A stretch of 7,467 nucleotides of DNA from Planctomycetota bacterium (GTDB lineage: Bacteria; Planctomycetota; Phycisphaerae; WQYP01), in NCBI GenBank assembly GCA_021816165.1, contig JAKAYZ010000085.1, positions 1 to 7,467 on the forward strand. Direction: 5' to 3'. Below the pieces are notes generated by a model. It had not been told where the DNA came from. It saw nothing but the letters and a program-made list of their open reading frames with translations, and made no database searches. Below are positions 1 to 5,101 of this stretch, in pieces (within the stretch, counting starts at the first letter, position 1; each line of letters opens with the position of its first letter). The position numbers and the translations under genes are program-made.

Positions 1-146
1 AAGACTATTGCTTTAAGCATGGTGAACGTGAACTTGGCACCGCCGCGTTTATCGACGCCATGCGGCGGGCGGGGTTTGTCCGTGGCCGCCATCCCCAAAG
101 TCGGGCACGTGTGTGGATGCAATTGCGGCTGCTGCCGACTGCCTAA
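1..146 (+). CDS. C-terminal end of a primase/helicase-like protein (partial)
   Basis: The third frame is open from the window edge to TAA at 144-146 and gives 47 residues, beginning DYCFKHGERELG and ending QLRLLPTA. The pattern is an aromatic/Cys start, HGER, then F..AMRRAGFVRGR and a closing W-x-Q-L-R-L. It resembles the small winged-helix tail of P4/D5-type phage and plasmid primase-helicases, where a 'GF..R' motif and a W/Y-containing 'G-I-x-L' strand close the protein. This is inference from pattern, since the catalytic domains lie outside the window. The position just before an iteron-like block and an integrase fits a replication protein of an integrative element or phage satellite. The stop codon lies inside an inverted repeat (140-156). 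Another nucleic-acid-binding tail is possible. Confidence 0.5.
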   Translation, partial: DYCFKHGERELGTAAFIDAMRRAGFVRGRHPQSRARVWMQLRLLPTA

Positions 147-156
147 TTTTTAGGCA
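140..156. promoter_or_regulatory. Dyad TGCCTA-N5-TAGGCA, copy 1
   Basis: A perfect 6-bp inverted repeat with a 5-bp spacer (ATTTT). The pairing extends to 8 bp with a 3-nt loop over 139-157. It overlaps the TAA stop of the primase-like gene. A second copy with the same 6-5-6 layout lies at 485-501, so the two bracket the iteron block. It could be an operator for a dimeric DNA-binding protein or a transcript-end hairpin. No T-run follows directly, which weakens the terminator reading. Confidence 0.5.
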
Positions 157-158
157 GC

Positions 159-467
159 GGGCTGTTTGGGCTGTTTTTCACGCGTAAATTAGCAAATTTA
201 TAGGGTATATGCAAAATCAAGTAATTATAGGATTTTTTTTGATATGTTCTGATTTACTACAAAAAAATAGCCCAAATAGCCCAAATATGCAAAAACGCCC
301 ACAAAAGTGCACTTTTGGCGGGCTGTTTGCGGGCTGTTTTAGCCCAAATCCGGGCTGTTTTTTAATTCACTTTTGCGAAAAATCAGACTGGCGACACACG
401 CACCCGACACACAAATGCCACGGGGCTGTTTTTGCGGGCTGTTTCCGGGCTGTTTTCCGGGCTGTTT
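159..467 (+). repeat. GGGCTGTTT iteron array (nine copies)
   Basis: Exact 9-mers GGGCTGTTT begin at 159, 168, 320, 331, 352, 423, 436, 447 and 459, all on the plus strand. The first two abut perfectly. The last four are spaced 13, 11 and 12 bp apart, about one helical turn, so a protein would contact one face of the DNA. AGCCCAAAT occurs at 269, 278 (abutting) and 341; its complement carries TTTGGGCT, which is also formed across the 159/168 junction. The copies form three clusters (159-176, 320-360, 423-467). The unit is too short and too irregular for CRISPR. Confidence 0.8.
302..317. promoter_or_regulatory. Perfect 16-bp palindrome CAAAAGTGCACTTTTG
   Basis: CAAAAGTGCACTTTTG is fully self-complementary. 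It can be lengthened by GCCC (297-300) pairing with GGGC (320-323) across small bulges, so its right outer arm overlaps an iteron. A half-site CACTTTTG recurs at 368-375. It sits between the AT-rich segment and the second iteron cluster. A dimer-binding site or an origin cruciform is plausible. Confidence 0.45.
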
Positions 468-484
468 TTTGGCACTACTTTCAC

Positions 485-501
485 TGCCTAAAAAATAGGC
501 A
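485..501. promoter_or_regulatory. Dyad TGCCTA-N5-TAGGCA, copy 2
   Basis: The arms are the same as at 140-156, with spacer AAAAA. The site lies 63 bp upstream of the integrase ATG and just after the last iteron cluster. Identical arms and spacing in two copies argue for a protein-binding site rather than chance hairpins. It is a candidate operator for integrase expression. Confidence 0.5.
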
Positions 502-513
502 ATTCCCGGCATC

Positions 514-532
514 TGGTATGTGCCACATGCCA
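514..532. promoter_or_regulatory. 19-bp near-perfect dyad upstream of the integrase
   Basis: TGGTATGTGCCACATGCCA has 9-bp arms around a central C, with one non-complementary pair (T517/G529). The loop is too small for an RNA hairpin, so a DNA operator is the better reading. It ends 32 bp before the integrase ATG. A weak -10-like TAAAAT (537-542) lies just downstream, so a protein bound here could cover the promoter. Confidence 0.45.
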
Positions 533-564
533 ACGGTAAAATCACCCTTATTGGAGCCACGATC

Positions 565-1203
565 ATGCCTAGCTTATTCAAGCGGACACTGCCAAATGGT
601 CAACCATCATCCACATGGATTGGCAAGGTCCGTGCCGATGGCAAATGGCGGAACGTTACCTTGTTCACGGACAAGGCTGCATCCCTTGCCGAACTGACCC
701 GACTGCAATCCATCGCCGACCGCCGTGCGGCGGGACTGCTTACACCGCAAACCGACGCCGCCGACACCCTGCTGGCCCAACACCTTGACGATTACCTTGC
801 TGACTGTACCCGGCACGGGTTTGCGACCAAGCACCTATACATGATTCGCATGATGCTTAAGCGTGTGTTTCGCGATGCCGCATGGGTGCGGTTACGCGAT
901 ATCACCACCGACTCTGCACGCAAGCTATTCAACCGGCTGATCGATGGCGGCATGTCGCCCGGCACACATAACCGGCATCTGGCATGCCTAAAGGCATTCT
1001 GCAACTGGTGCCTTAAGCACGAACGGCTGGTTGCCAACCCTGTTGCACCCATCGCACCGCTGCGGGAACTGCCTAACCGCCGTAGCGCCCTTACGGATGA
1101 CCAGATGGCAGCACTGCTGGCCCACACGCCTTCACCACGCCCTATTGACCGGCCTACGCCGTGGCGAACTCCGTCAACTGCAATGGGGCGACCTACGGCT
1201 TGA
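565..1203 (+). pseudogene. Tyrosine recombinase/integrase, N-terminal (DNA-binding) part before a frameshift
   Basis: The start is ATG at 565 because GGAG (553-556) lies 8 bp upstream; an in-frame ATG at 520 falls within a dyad and lacks such a site. The 212-residue product begins MPSLFKRTLPNG, an N-terminal strand region like the arm-binding domain of phage-type integrases. Residues about 65-160 form the helical core-binding (SAM-like) domain, including SPGTHNRHLACLKAFCNWC and then NPV. It ends RSALTDDQMAALLAHTPS, which normally leads into the catalytic domain. After about 1126-1135 the frame reads nonsense to TGA at 1201-1203. The family sequence resumes in the next frame (see the following entry). 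Site-specific recombination for integration or excision is the family role. The split is either a real disabling mutation, a programmed shift or a sequence error. Confidence 0.8.
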
Positions 1204-1757
1204 TGCCCTACCGGCATTCATTCAACTGCGGGCAACCACCACCAAGAATGGCCGCGATGACGTACTGCCGATGCACCCGGAACTGGTTACCTTGTTTCGC
1301 GGCATGATGGCCGGGCATCCCAAAGCCAAGGTATTCGCTGCCATCCCCACCATGAAATGCTTTCGCAACGACTTGCGTAAGGCTGGCATCCCCCACGATA
1401 CGGGTTTGTGCTTTCATAGTCTGCGTCACACATTCTGCACCCGGCTGGTGCGTAGCGGCACCACCCTTAAGGCCGCCCAGCAACTGATGCGTCATTCAAC
1501 CGTGGAACTGACCGCCAAGGTCTACACGCACCTTGGCATCACCGATACTGCCAGTGCCTTACACGGACTGACACTACCCACACTGCCAACCGCCCAAGTG
1601 ATGACCGGCACCGACAACCTATCACCACCCAGCCTGCCAACCGACGCACCAAATCATGCACCACTAATGCACCAAACACCACGCGTTTCGGTGCGCTTTG
1701 GTGCGCAATCACACAATAGTAACTTATTAGATGACCCAACAGGCGAAAGTGAGAAAC

Positions 1758-1790
1758 CCCCTATGGATACGCGTAAAACCCCTATGGATA
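1758..1790 (+). repeat. Pair of CCCCTATGGATA direct repeats (candidate integrase arm sites)
   Basis: CCCCTATGGATA occurs at 1758-1769 and 1779-1790, exactly 21 bp (two helical turns) apart, both preceded by an A-run. They end 17 bp from the tRNA-derived core. Directly repeated arm-type sites on one face of the helix next to an attachment core are typical of lambda-like tyrosine integrases. Assignment is by position and spacing. Confidence 0.45.
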
Positions 1791-1806
1791 TTGATAATTT
1801 TAATAC

Positions 1807-1853
1807 AGCGGGCGATGGGACTCGAACCCCCCACAATCAGCCAAGATCGCTGG
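1807..1853 (-). other. Attachment-site candidate: 3' half of a tRNA-Gly-like gene
   Basis: Read on the minus strand this gives an anticodon-type stem CCAGC/GCTGA around a 7-nt loop, a 5-nt variable region TTGTG, a T-arm with loop TTCGAGT and 3' side CCCAT, acceptor strand CGCCCGC and discriminator T. Spacing is exact for a class I tRNA. U73 and the acceptor sequence fit tRNA-Gly. It is not a working tRNA: no D-arm or GCGGGCG acceptor partner precedes it, the loop GATCTTG lacks the invariant T33, and the 5' T-stem strand (GGGGG) mispairs with CCCAT. Integrases often use tRNA anticodon or T arms as core sites, and this lies directly downstream of one. On the plus strand CAGC-N7-GCTG (1838-1852 region) has the geometry of a core with a 7-bp overlap. 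Confidence 0.6.
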
Positions 1854-1888
1854 ATGACGCAGTGTGCCAAGCGGCGCAGCGGTTTATG

Positions 1889-4285
1889 TCAGCGATGATT
1901 CAACTTCCGCATGACGGAGTTGAATCGAAGGGAGTCGTTATGATTCCACACACGCAATCTCCAGCGCCAACGGCGCAGCAATAATTTGGGAAAATGATGG
2001 GCATAAGCGTAACGATACGCCGCCACTTGCGCCATGCGGCGCAGGGGTAGGTCGCGCCGGCTGCACGCGTTGGTTTGGCCCGTCAGTTTCCACAGTTGCC
2101 ACGCCGCCGACGCGGCGACAAGCTGGGACGGCGAACAGGGCGGCGGACGATACGTGTTCAATGGCAACCCGTCGAGATGGTTGTAGCCGGCGTGTGATTT
2201 GCGGCCGGAGAACCGATCCAGGAACATGCCCTGCACCGGCATCCAGAAGCCGTAGTTTCTTTTCAGACGCACCTGATAATCTCCCGGGCCTTTGAGAAGG
2301 AACCGGCAGTATTCTCCGCCGAAAAACTGATAGATACGGCTGACGGCCAATGGTTTTTCGTGCTTCAGGGCGAGGGTTGGGTTTTCGCCCCTGGGGTATA
2401 CCATGGCGAGATAGTCGCGAATTTTGTTCATCCCAGTTTGCCCGTCTTTATTGTGTAAATAAAAACTCAATACATACAGACCGTGTGGAATTTTTACCTT
2501 CAGCCACATGTCCGGGCCGTCGGTGTAACGGGGATAGCGGCCACCGGCATCATTCCATTCTCCCTCCACCCGCATGCGCGCATTGGGAAAATAGAGCGTG
2601 GACCGCAATGGTGAATTCGTCCATGCCAGATATGCGGCCCAATCACCCTGATTGAAAAACTGCGGATAAGGGGATTGCTCGCGCAGAATTCTGCATGCGC
2701 CCTGGCCGCCGAAAAACTGCTCTTCCGCATTGGCGTAGTTGGTGTATCCACAGCATAACCGTGCGTAGTTGACGCCGTAGTGACCAAGCCAGTCGCCTTG
2801 CGTGGACCAGTCCTCACGAAGAACCGCCACATCGGCCGGTGCCGCCAGCCCTGCCTTTATCTGCTGTATCAGGTTCTTGAGCGATTTGGCCGCTGGCGCG
2901 GGTGCCGGGCGAGGAAGCGGGGCAATTATTTCGTTTGCCGCCGCGTGCCGGTGTACGCTGGCAAGTGCGCCGTGGGGCCGGGCAGCCGATTGAAATACAT
3001 ATACCCCGCCACCATAGACGCCGACCAGTGTCCGTCCTTTCGGCATGACCGCAAAGGCAGATATGTAATCTCCGTTGAGCGCGTTAATGGGCGTAAATAT
3101 GGCGCGTGCTAATTTCCCGCGGCTAAGGGTCAACATATCGGCACCTGTGTCGCGATGCCCTATCCAGATTGACCCGTTCGGTTCGACGGCAATTGCAGTG
3201 ATGTAATCCGAGGACATGAGAAATCTGGGGGCCACCCGCTTGAAGTTACCAAGGTTGCGCGGTGGCGGATACATGAACCTGTCCTTAGCGAAATAATTGC
3301 GACCGCGAATAAATTGCCAACGACGACCGCCGTCAAGGCCAATGGCCAACCCGTCAACTGTGCCCACATATATGCGGTAATTTGACGAAGGTTTACGGTT
3401 GCCGGTTATCGCAGTCTGAATTGCGATGGCATTAACATAGGGGCATGGCAGCCCCTTGCCGAAGGCCGTCAGCGGCACATGCAGCGGACCGCCGATGTGC
3501 ACCCAGTGACGATAATGATCATTCGCCTTGCCCACGGCCAAGCCATCGGCCTGCAGTCCGACATATAGAGTGCCATCCGGTGCAAACGCCAATGCCGAGA
3601 TGGCGTCGGACGGGAGCCCATCTGCCATGGTGTAATATTGCCAGCGATGGAATTTGGGTTCATACCGTGAAAGCCCACTGTCGGTGCCGATCCAGATGCT
3701 GGAATCAACAGGCGACACAGCAATGGCAAATACCCTTTGCCCCAGAGGCCCATTGACCGAGGCCGCATCCCGCCCCAGCCCCGGGATGGTTTGATAAGAC
3801 TGAAATTTATCCCCACTGATAACCCCGACGCCGTGACGCAACGAGCCAAGCCAGAGGCGGCCTTGCGCATCAAGCGCAGCGGTGTAAATATTGACTGGCA
3901 GGGCATATTGATTCTTCGGGACGTTTTTAGAAAATACATCTCCATCGCGGACAGTGTTGCCTGTTAGCACGCAATGCCACAGCCCAGCACTTTCCGTGCC
4001 GATCCAGATGTTTCCCCCTTTTCCAACCACCAAGCTCGTTGTCATCAAGGCATGAGCGTAGGGTGCGAAATGCAATAATTTCGTTGGCTGGACGACGCGT
4101 TTGACTGCCGGTGCCGCCTTAGCCGCCTGAACTACACCGCCACAATTGAGCAGCGCCGCCCCAGCGAAGATGGCCAATTGCGCCCATCGCCGGGCTACGT
4201 GCATTATCCGTTGTGTGCTGAACTGCCATCGTTTTGAACTCGATAAGCCCCACGATCGATGCAGCAGCGGTCGTTTGGATTGCAT
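1889..4285 (-). CDS. Secreted beta-propeller (Reg_prop-like) protein with unassigned C-terminal domain
   Basis: The product has 798 residues. Residues 28-60 form a Sec signal peptide: Arg-rich n-region, hydrophobic AQLAIFAGAALLNCGGVV, likely cleavage after QA or AKA. An alternative start, Met28 (ATG complement at 4202-4204), would give a normal-length n-region. Residues about 75-432 carry repeated propeller blades with the two-component-regulator-propeller signature: GNIWIGTESAGLW (91), GRLWLGSLRHGVGV (142), SSIWIGTDSGLSRY (195), GTLYVGLQADGLAV (238), YRIYVGTVDGLAIG (303), GSIWIGHRDTGADM (371) and TLVGVYGGGVYVF (419). A Pro/Ala linker (455-467) leads to a domain with GDWLGHYG (497-504), a DGPDMWLKVKIPHGLY strand pair, HNKDG (611-615) and GMFLDRF (686-692), followed by a basic tail. 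No kinase or output domain is visible, so sensing or ligand binding in the periplasm or outside the cell is inference. Confidence 0.8.
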   Translation of the reverse strand: MQSKRPLLHRSWGLSSSKRWQFSTQRIMHVARRWAQLAIFAGAALLNCGGVVQAAKAAPAVKRVVQPTKLLHFAPYAHALMTTSLVVGKGGNIWIGTESAGLWHCVLTGNTVRDGDVFSKNVPKNQYALPVNIYTAALDAQGRLWLGSLRHGVGVISGDKFQSYQTIPGLGRDAASVNGPLGQRVFAIAVSPVDSSIWIGTDSGLSRYEPKFHRWQYYTMADGLPSDAISALAFAPDGTLYVGLQADGLAVGKANDHYRHWVHIGGPLHVPLTAFGKGLPCPYVNAIAIQTAITGNRKPSSNYRIYVGTVDGLAIGLDGGRRWQFIRGRNYFAKDRFMYPPPRNLGNFKRVAPRFLMSSDYITAIAVEPNGSIWIGHRDTGADMLTLSRGKLARAIFTPINALNGDYISAFAVMPKGRTLVGVYGGGVYVFQSAARPHGALASVHRHAAANEIIAPLPRPAPAPAAKSLKNLIQQIKAGLAAPADVAVLREDWSTQGDWLGHYGVNYARLCCGYTNYANAEEQFFGGQGACRILREQSPYPQFFNQGDWAAYLAWTNSPLRSTLYFPNARMRVEGEWNDAGGRYPRYTDGPDMWLKVKIPHGLYVLSFYLHNKDGQTGMNKIRDYLAMVYPRGENPTLALKHEKPLAVSRIYQFFGGEYCRFLLKGPGDYQVRLKRNYGFWMPVQGMFLDRFSGRKSHAGYNHLDGLPLNTYRPPPCSPSQLVAASAAWQLWKLTGQTNACSRRDLPLRRMAQVAAYRYAYAHHFPKLLLRRWRWRLRVWNHNDSLRFNSVMRKLNHR
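1897..1926 (-). other. Hairpin over the last codons of the propeller gene
   Basis: The arms 1897-1909 and 1915-1926 form a 12-bp stem with one bulged base and a 5-nt loop. It covers the codons just before the TGA (1889-1891). No U-run follows on the minus strand, so it is not a classical terminator. It may protect the 3' end of the transcript. Confidence 0.4.
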
Positions 4286-4330
4286 GGCGTCTCGCTATCA
4301 GTAAGACCTAAGTTGTTTTTCCCTAACCGT

Positions 4331-4360
4331 GTTATATCCGCTGGCTGGGGGAGATCGCAA
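4331..4360 (-). promoter_or_regulatory. Predicted promoter of the propeller gene
   Basis: On the minus strand TTGCGA (4355-4360) and TATAAC (4331-4336) are separated by 18 bp. This predicts a transcription start near 4324, about 40 bases before the first ATG (4285). Matches to the sigma-70 consensus are 4/6 and 5/6. Confidence 0.45.
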
Positions 4361-4428
4361 TGCTGAGGTCAATAAGTAAAATGGGCGGTACCCAATCGCC
4401 TGCATGCCGCCAAGATGTGAATCACGCG

Positions 4429-4458
4429 TTGACATACCCTGCGGGCGGGGCTTGTATT
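4429..4458 (+). promoter_or_regulatory. Orphan sigma-70-like promoter
   Basis: A perfect TTGACA (4429-4434) is followed after 18 bp by TGTATT (4453-4458). No credible coding region follows. The first downstream object is the fold-back element at 4511-4675, then the structured stretch before the GlmU gene. It could start a leader or non-coding transcript, or be chance. Confidence 0.3.
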
Positions 4459-4510
4459 TTTTTAATGGTATCGGCATTACGAGCATGGTGAGGAACCGCA
4501 AAAATCCTTG

Positions 4511-4675
4511 AGAGCCTGTTTGAAAAGTCCGATGCGGGTTGATGGGGGTGGAAAATGGATGGATGCCAGGCCGCTGATCCGAAGCATATTCCGTAATATG
4601 TTGAGGATTGAGGACGCCGCAGACGGCCGATTTCCGCCTCCCGGGCGTTCCCGGCGGAGTTGCCAAACAGGCTCT
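4511..4675. mobile_element. 165-bp fold-back, MITE-like element
   Basis: AGAGCCTGTTTG (4511-4522) and its exact complement CAAACAGGCTCT (4664-4675) bound the segment. Inside the perfect 12 bp the symmetry continues imperfectly: AA.TCCG..G.G matches in the next 14 positions, and GGGGGTGGAAAATGG has a partner near 4631-4647. In the exact middle CATATT-CCGT-AATATG (4585-4600) forms a perfect stem. The whole segment is thus a long imperfect hairpin without a gene. Ends starting GAGCCTGTTTG look like insertion-sequence termini, so a non-autonomous element mobilised by a transposase elsewhere is likely. Possible target copies TGA (left) and TAA (right) do not match, so no target duplication is claimed. 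Confidence 0.55.
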
Positions 4676-4982
4676 AAGCGGCGTCATGCGGCAGGGCACA
4701 TTTTCATGATTTCGTTGGTAATGGTTCATGCAGGGTTATAGGGCTGATATAAGGTTGGGAAGGAACCCGAATCAGTTGCAATTCTACGATGGCGCGGCTA
4801 CAGTTCTTTCACCTCTGCCATGTTCGAGCTAGAGCGGTGTATTGCCTCGGACCGATGAGCACTAGCCAGGACCCCGAGATGGCGAGAACGGACAAGCCTG
4901 GTTCCGATTTATCGGAACAGTTGTGGAAGTCCTGAACCGCTACTTGCGCTGGTCCGCCCTTTATATAAGGGTTCGAGCTTTA

Positions 4983-5014
4983 CCGCCTCACGACATTGCG
5001 GTGGAGGTTTTTTT
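4983..5014 (+). terminator. Terminator-like hairpin with T7 run
   Basis: CCTCAC pairs with GTGGAGG (one bulge) around GACATTGCG, and seven T residues follow at 5008-5014. An alternative inner pairing is ACCGC/GCGGT. It lies 87 bp upstream of the GlmU start, so it could end an upstream transcript or act as an attenuator in the GlmU leader. Confidence 0.45.
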
Positions 5015-5015
5015 A

Positions 5016-5035
5016 GCATTTCCGAAGGGAAATGC
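5016..5035 (+). promoter_or_regulatory. Perfect hairpin in the alt-GlmU leader
   Basis: GCATTTCC and GGAAATGC pair perfectly around a GAAG loop. It starts two bases after the T-run of the preceding terminator-like hairpin. In RNA this is a stable 8-bp stem with a tetraloop. It may be a leader stabiliser or part of an attenuation switch. Confidence 0.4.
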
Positions 5036-5062
5036 GGAATTCGCCGATAATAGATGTAGTCA

Positions 5063-5078
5063 GGCGATCATGATCGCC
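5063..5078. promoter_or_regulatory. Perfect 16-bp palindrome upstream of alt-GlmU
   Basis: GGCGATCATGATCGCC is fully self-complementary and ends 23 bp before the ATG at 5102. The length and symmetry suit a dimeric repressor operator. It is related to, but not the same as, the cyanobacterial HIP1 octamer. No cognate regulator can be assigned. Confidence 0.45.
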
Positions 5079-5101
5079 GTGCCAACGGATTGGACTCACC
5101 T

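Larger units (their letters stand above)
139..532. other. Candidate iteron-type replication origin / control region
   Basis: This non-coding block lies between the primase-like gene and the integrase. It holds nine exact GGGCTGTTT copies in one orientation, three AGCCCAAAT copies, an AT-rich stretch (about 178-295) without GC-rich repeats, and four dyads (140-156, 302-317, 485-501, 514-532). Short direct repeats at helical-turn spacing beside an AT-rich segment and a primase/helicase gene are the classical layout of iteron origins in plasmids, phages and phage satellites. Open frames across it are translations of the repeats and have no protein character. Function is inferred. The array could instead be a binding platform for a repressor or excisionase controlling the integrase. 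Confidence 0.5.
1031..1984 (+). pseudogene. Tyrosine recombinase/integrase, catalytic part in shifted frame with read-through tail
   Basis: The frame is open from an ATG at 1031, but the first 34 codons are shadow of the upstream half; family sequence starts at about 1133-1139. Numbered from 1031, all catalytic positions are present: Arg43 (TGLRRGEL), Lys72 (TTTKNGRD), His129 and Arg132 (HSLRHTF), His155 (LMRHST) and nucleophile Tyr165 (VYTHLG). Between LLAHTPS of the first half and ALLTGLRRGEL about 8-10 residues usual for the family seem missing. That suggests a small deletion of 3n-1 bases rather than a clean slip. The fold ends near residue 180. About 135 Thr/Pro-rich residues follow, running through candidate arm repeats (1758-1790) and an antisense tRNA piece (read as GDGTRTPHNQ), then overlapping the 3' end of the minus-strand propeller gene. 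That tail is probably read-through, not fold. Confidence 0.78.
4676..5101. other. Gene-free structured intergenic stretch before alt-GlmU
   Basis: I see no credible gene here. It contains possible stems at 4744-4775 (CTGAT/ATCAG outside GGTT/AACC), GCTAG/CTAGC around 4829-4875, competing CTCGG/CCGAG and CCAGG/CCTGG pairings, and a perfect hairpin GTTCCGAT-TT-ATCGGAAC at 4901-4918. A TATATAAG box (4962-4969) has no acceptable -35 partner. The terminator-like hairpin, leader hairpin and palindrome further right have their own entries. It does not show the diagnostic motifs of RNase P RNA, SRP RNA or tmRNA. Confidence 0.4.

Noticed and set aside
159..467. CRISPR array
   Set aside because: The repeat unit is only 9 bp, and spacings of 9-13 bp within clusters leave no spacers.
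209..697. Long plus-strand open frame across the repeat region
   Set aside because: Its sequence is a translation of the GGGCTGTTT repeats (repeated GCF/AVF) and it then overlaps the integrase start in another frame. It has no domain pattern and no ribosome-binding site.
1807..1885. Complete functional tRNA on the minus strand
   Set aside because: There is no D-arm and no 5' acceptor strand complementary to CGCCCGC. The anticodon loop lacks T33 and the T-stem mispairs.
4298..4729. 143-codon minus-strand open frame
   Set aside because: Most of it spans the palindromic 165-bp element and its flanks. The composition is low-information, and the propeller promoter lies inside it.
4962..4969. TATATAAG as a -10 box for alt-GlmU
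   Set aside because: The nearest -35-like hexamer (TTGCGC at 4944) is only 12 bp away, and a terminator-like hairpin follows at once.
4738..5014. RNase P RNA, SRP RNA, tmRNA or 6S RNA
   Set aside because: None of the conserved core motifs of the first three can be found, and I could not fold it into a convincing 6S closing stem plus central bubble.
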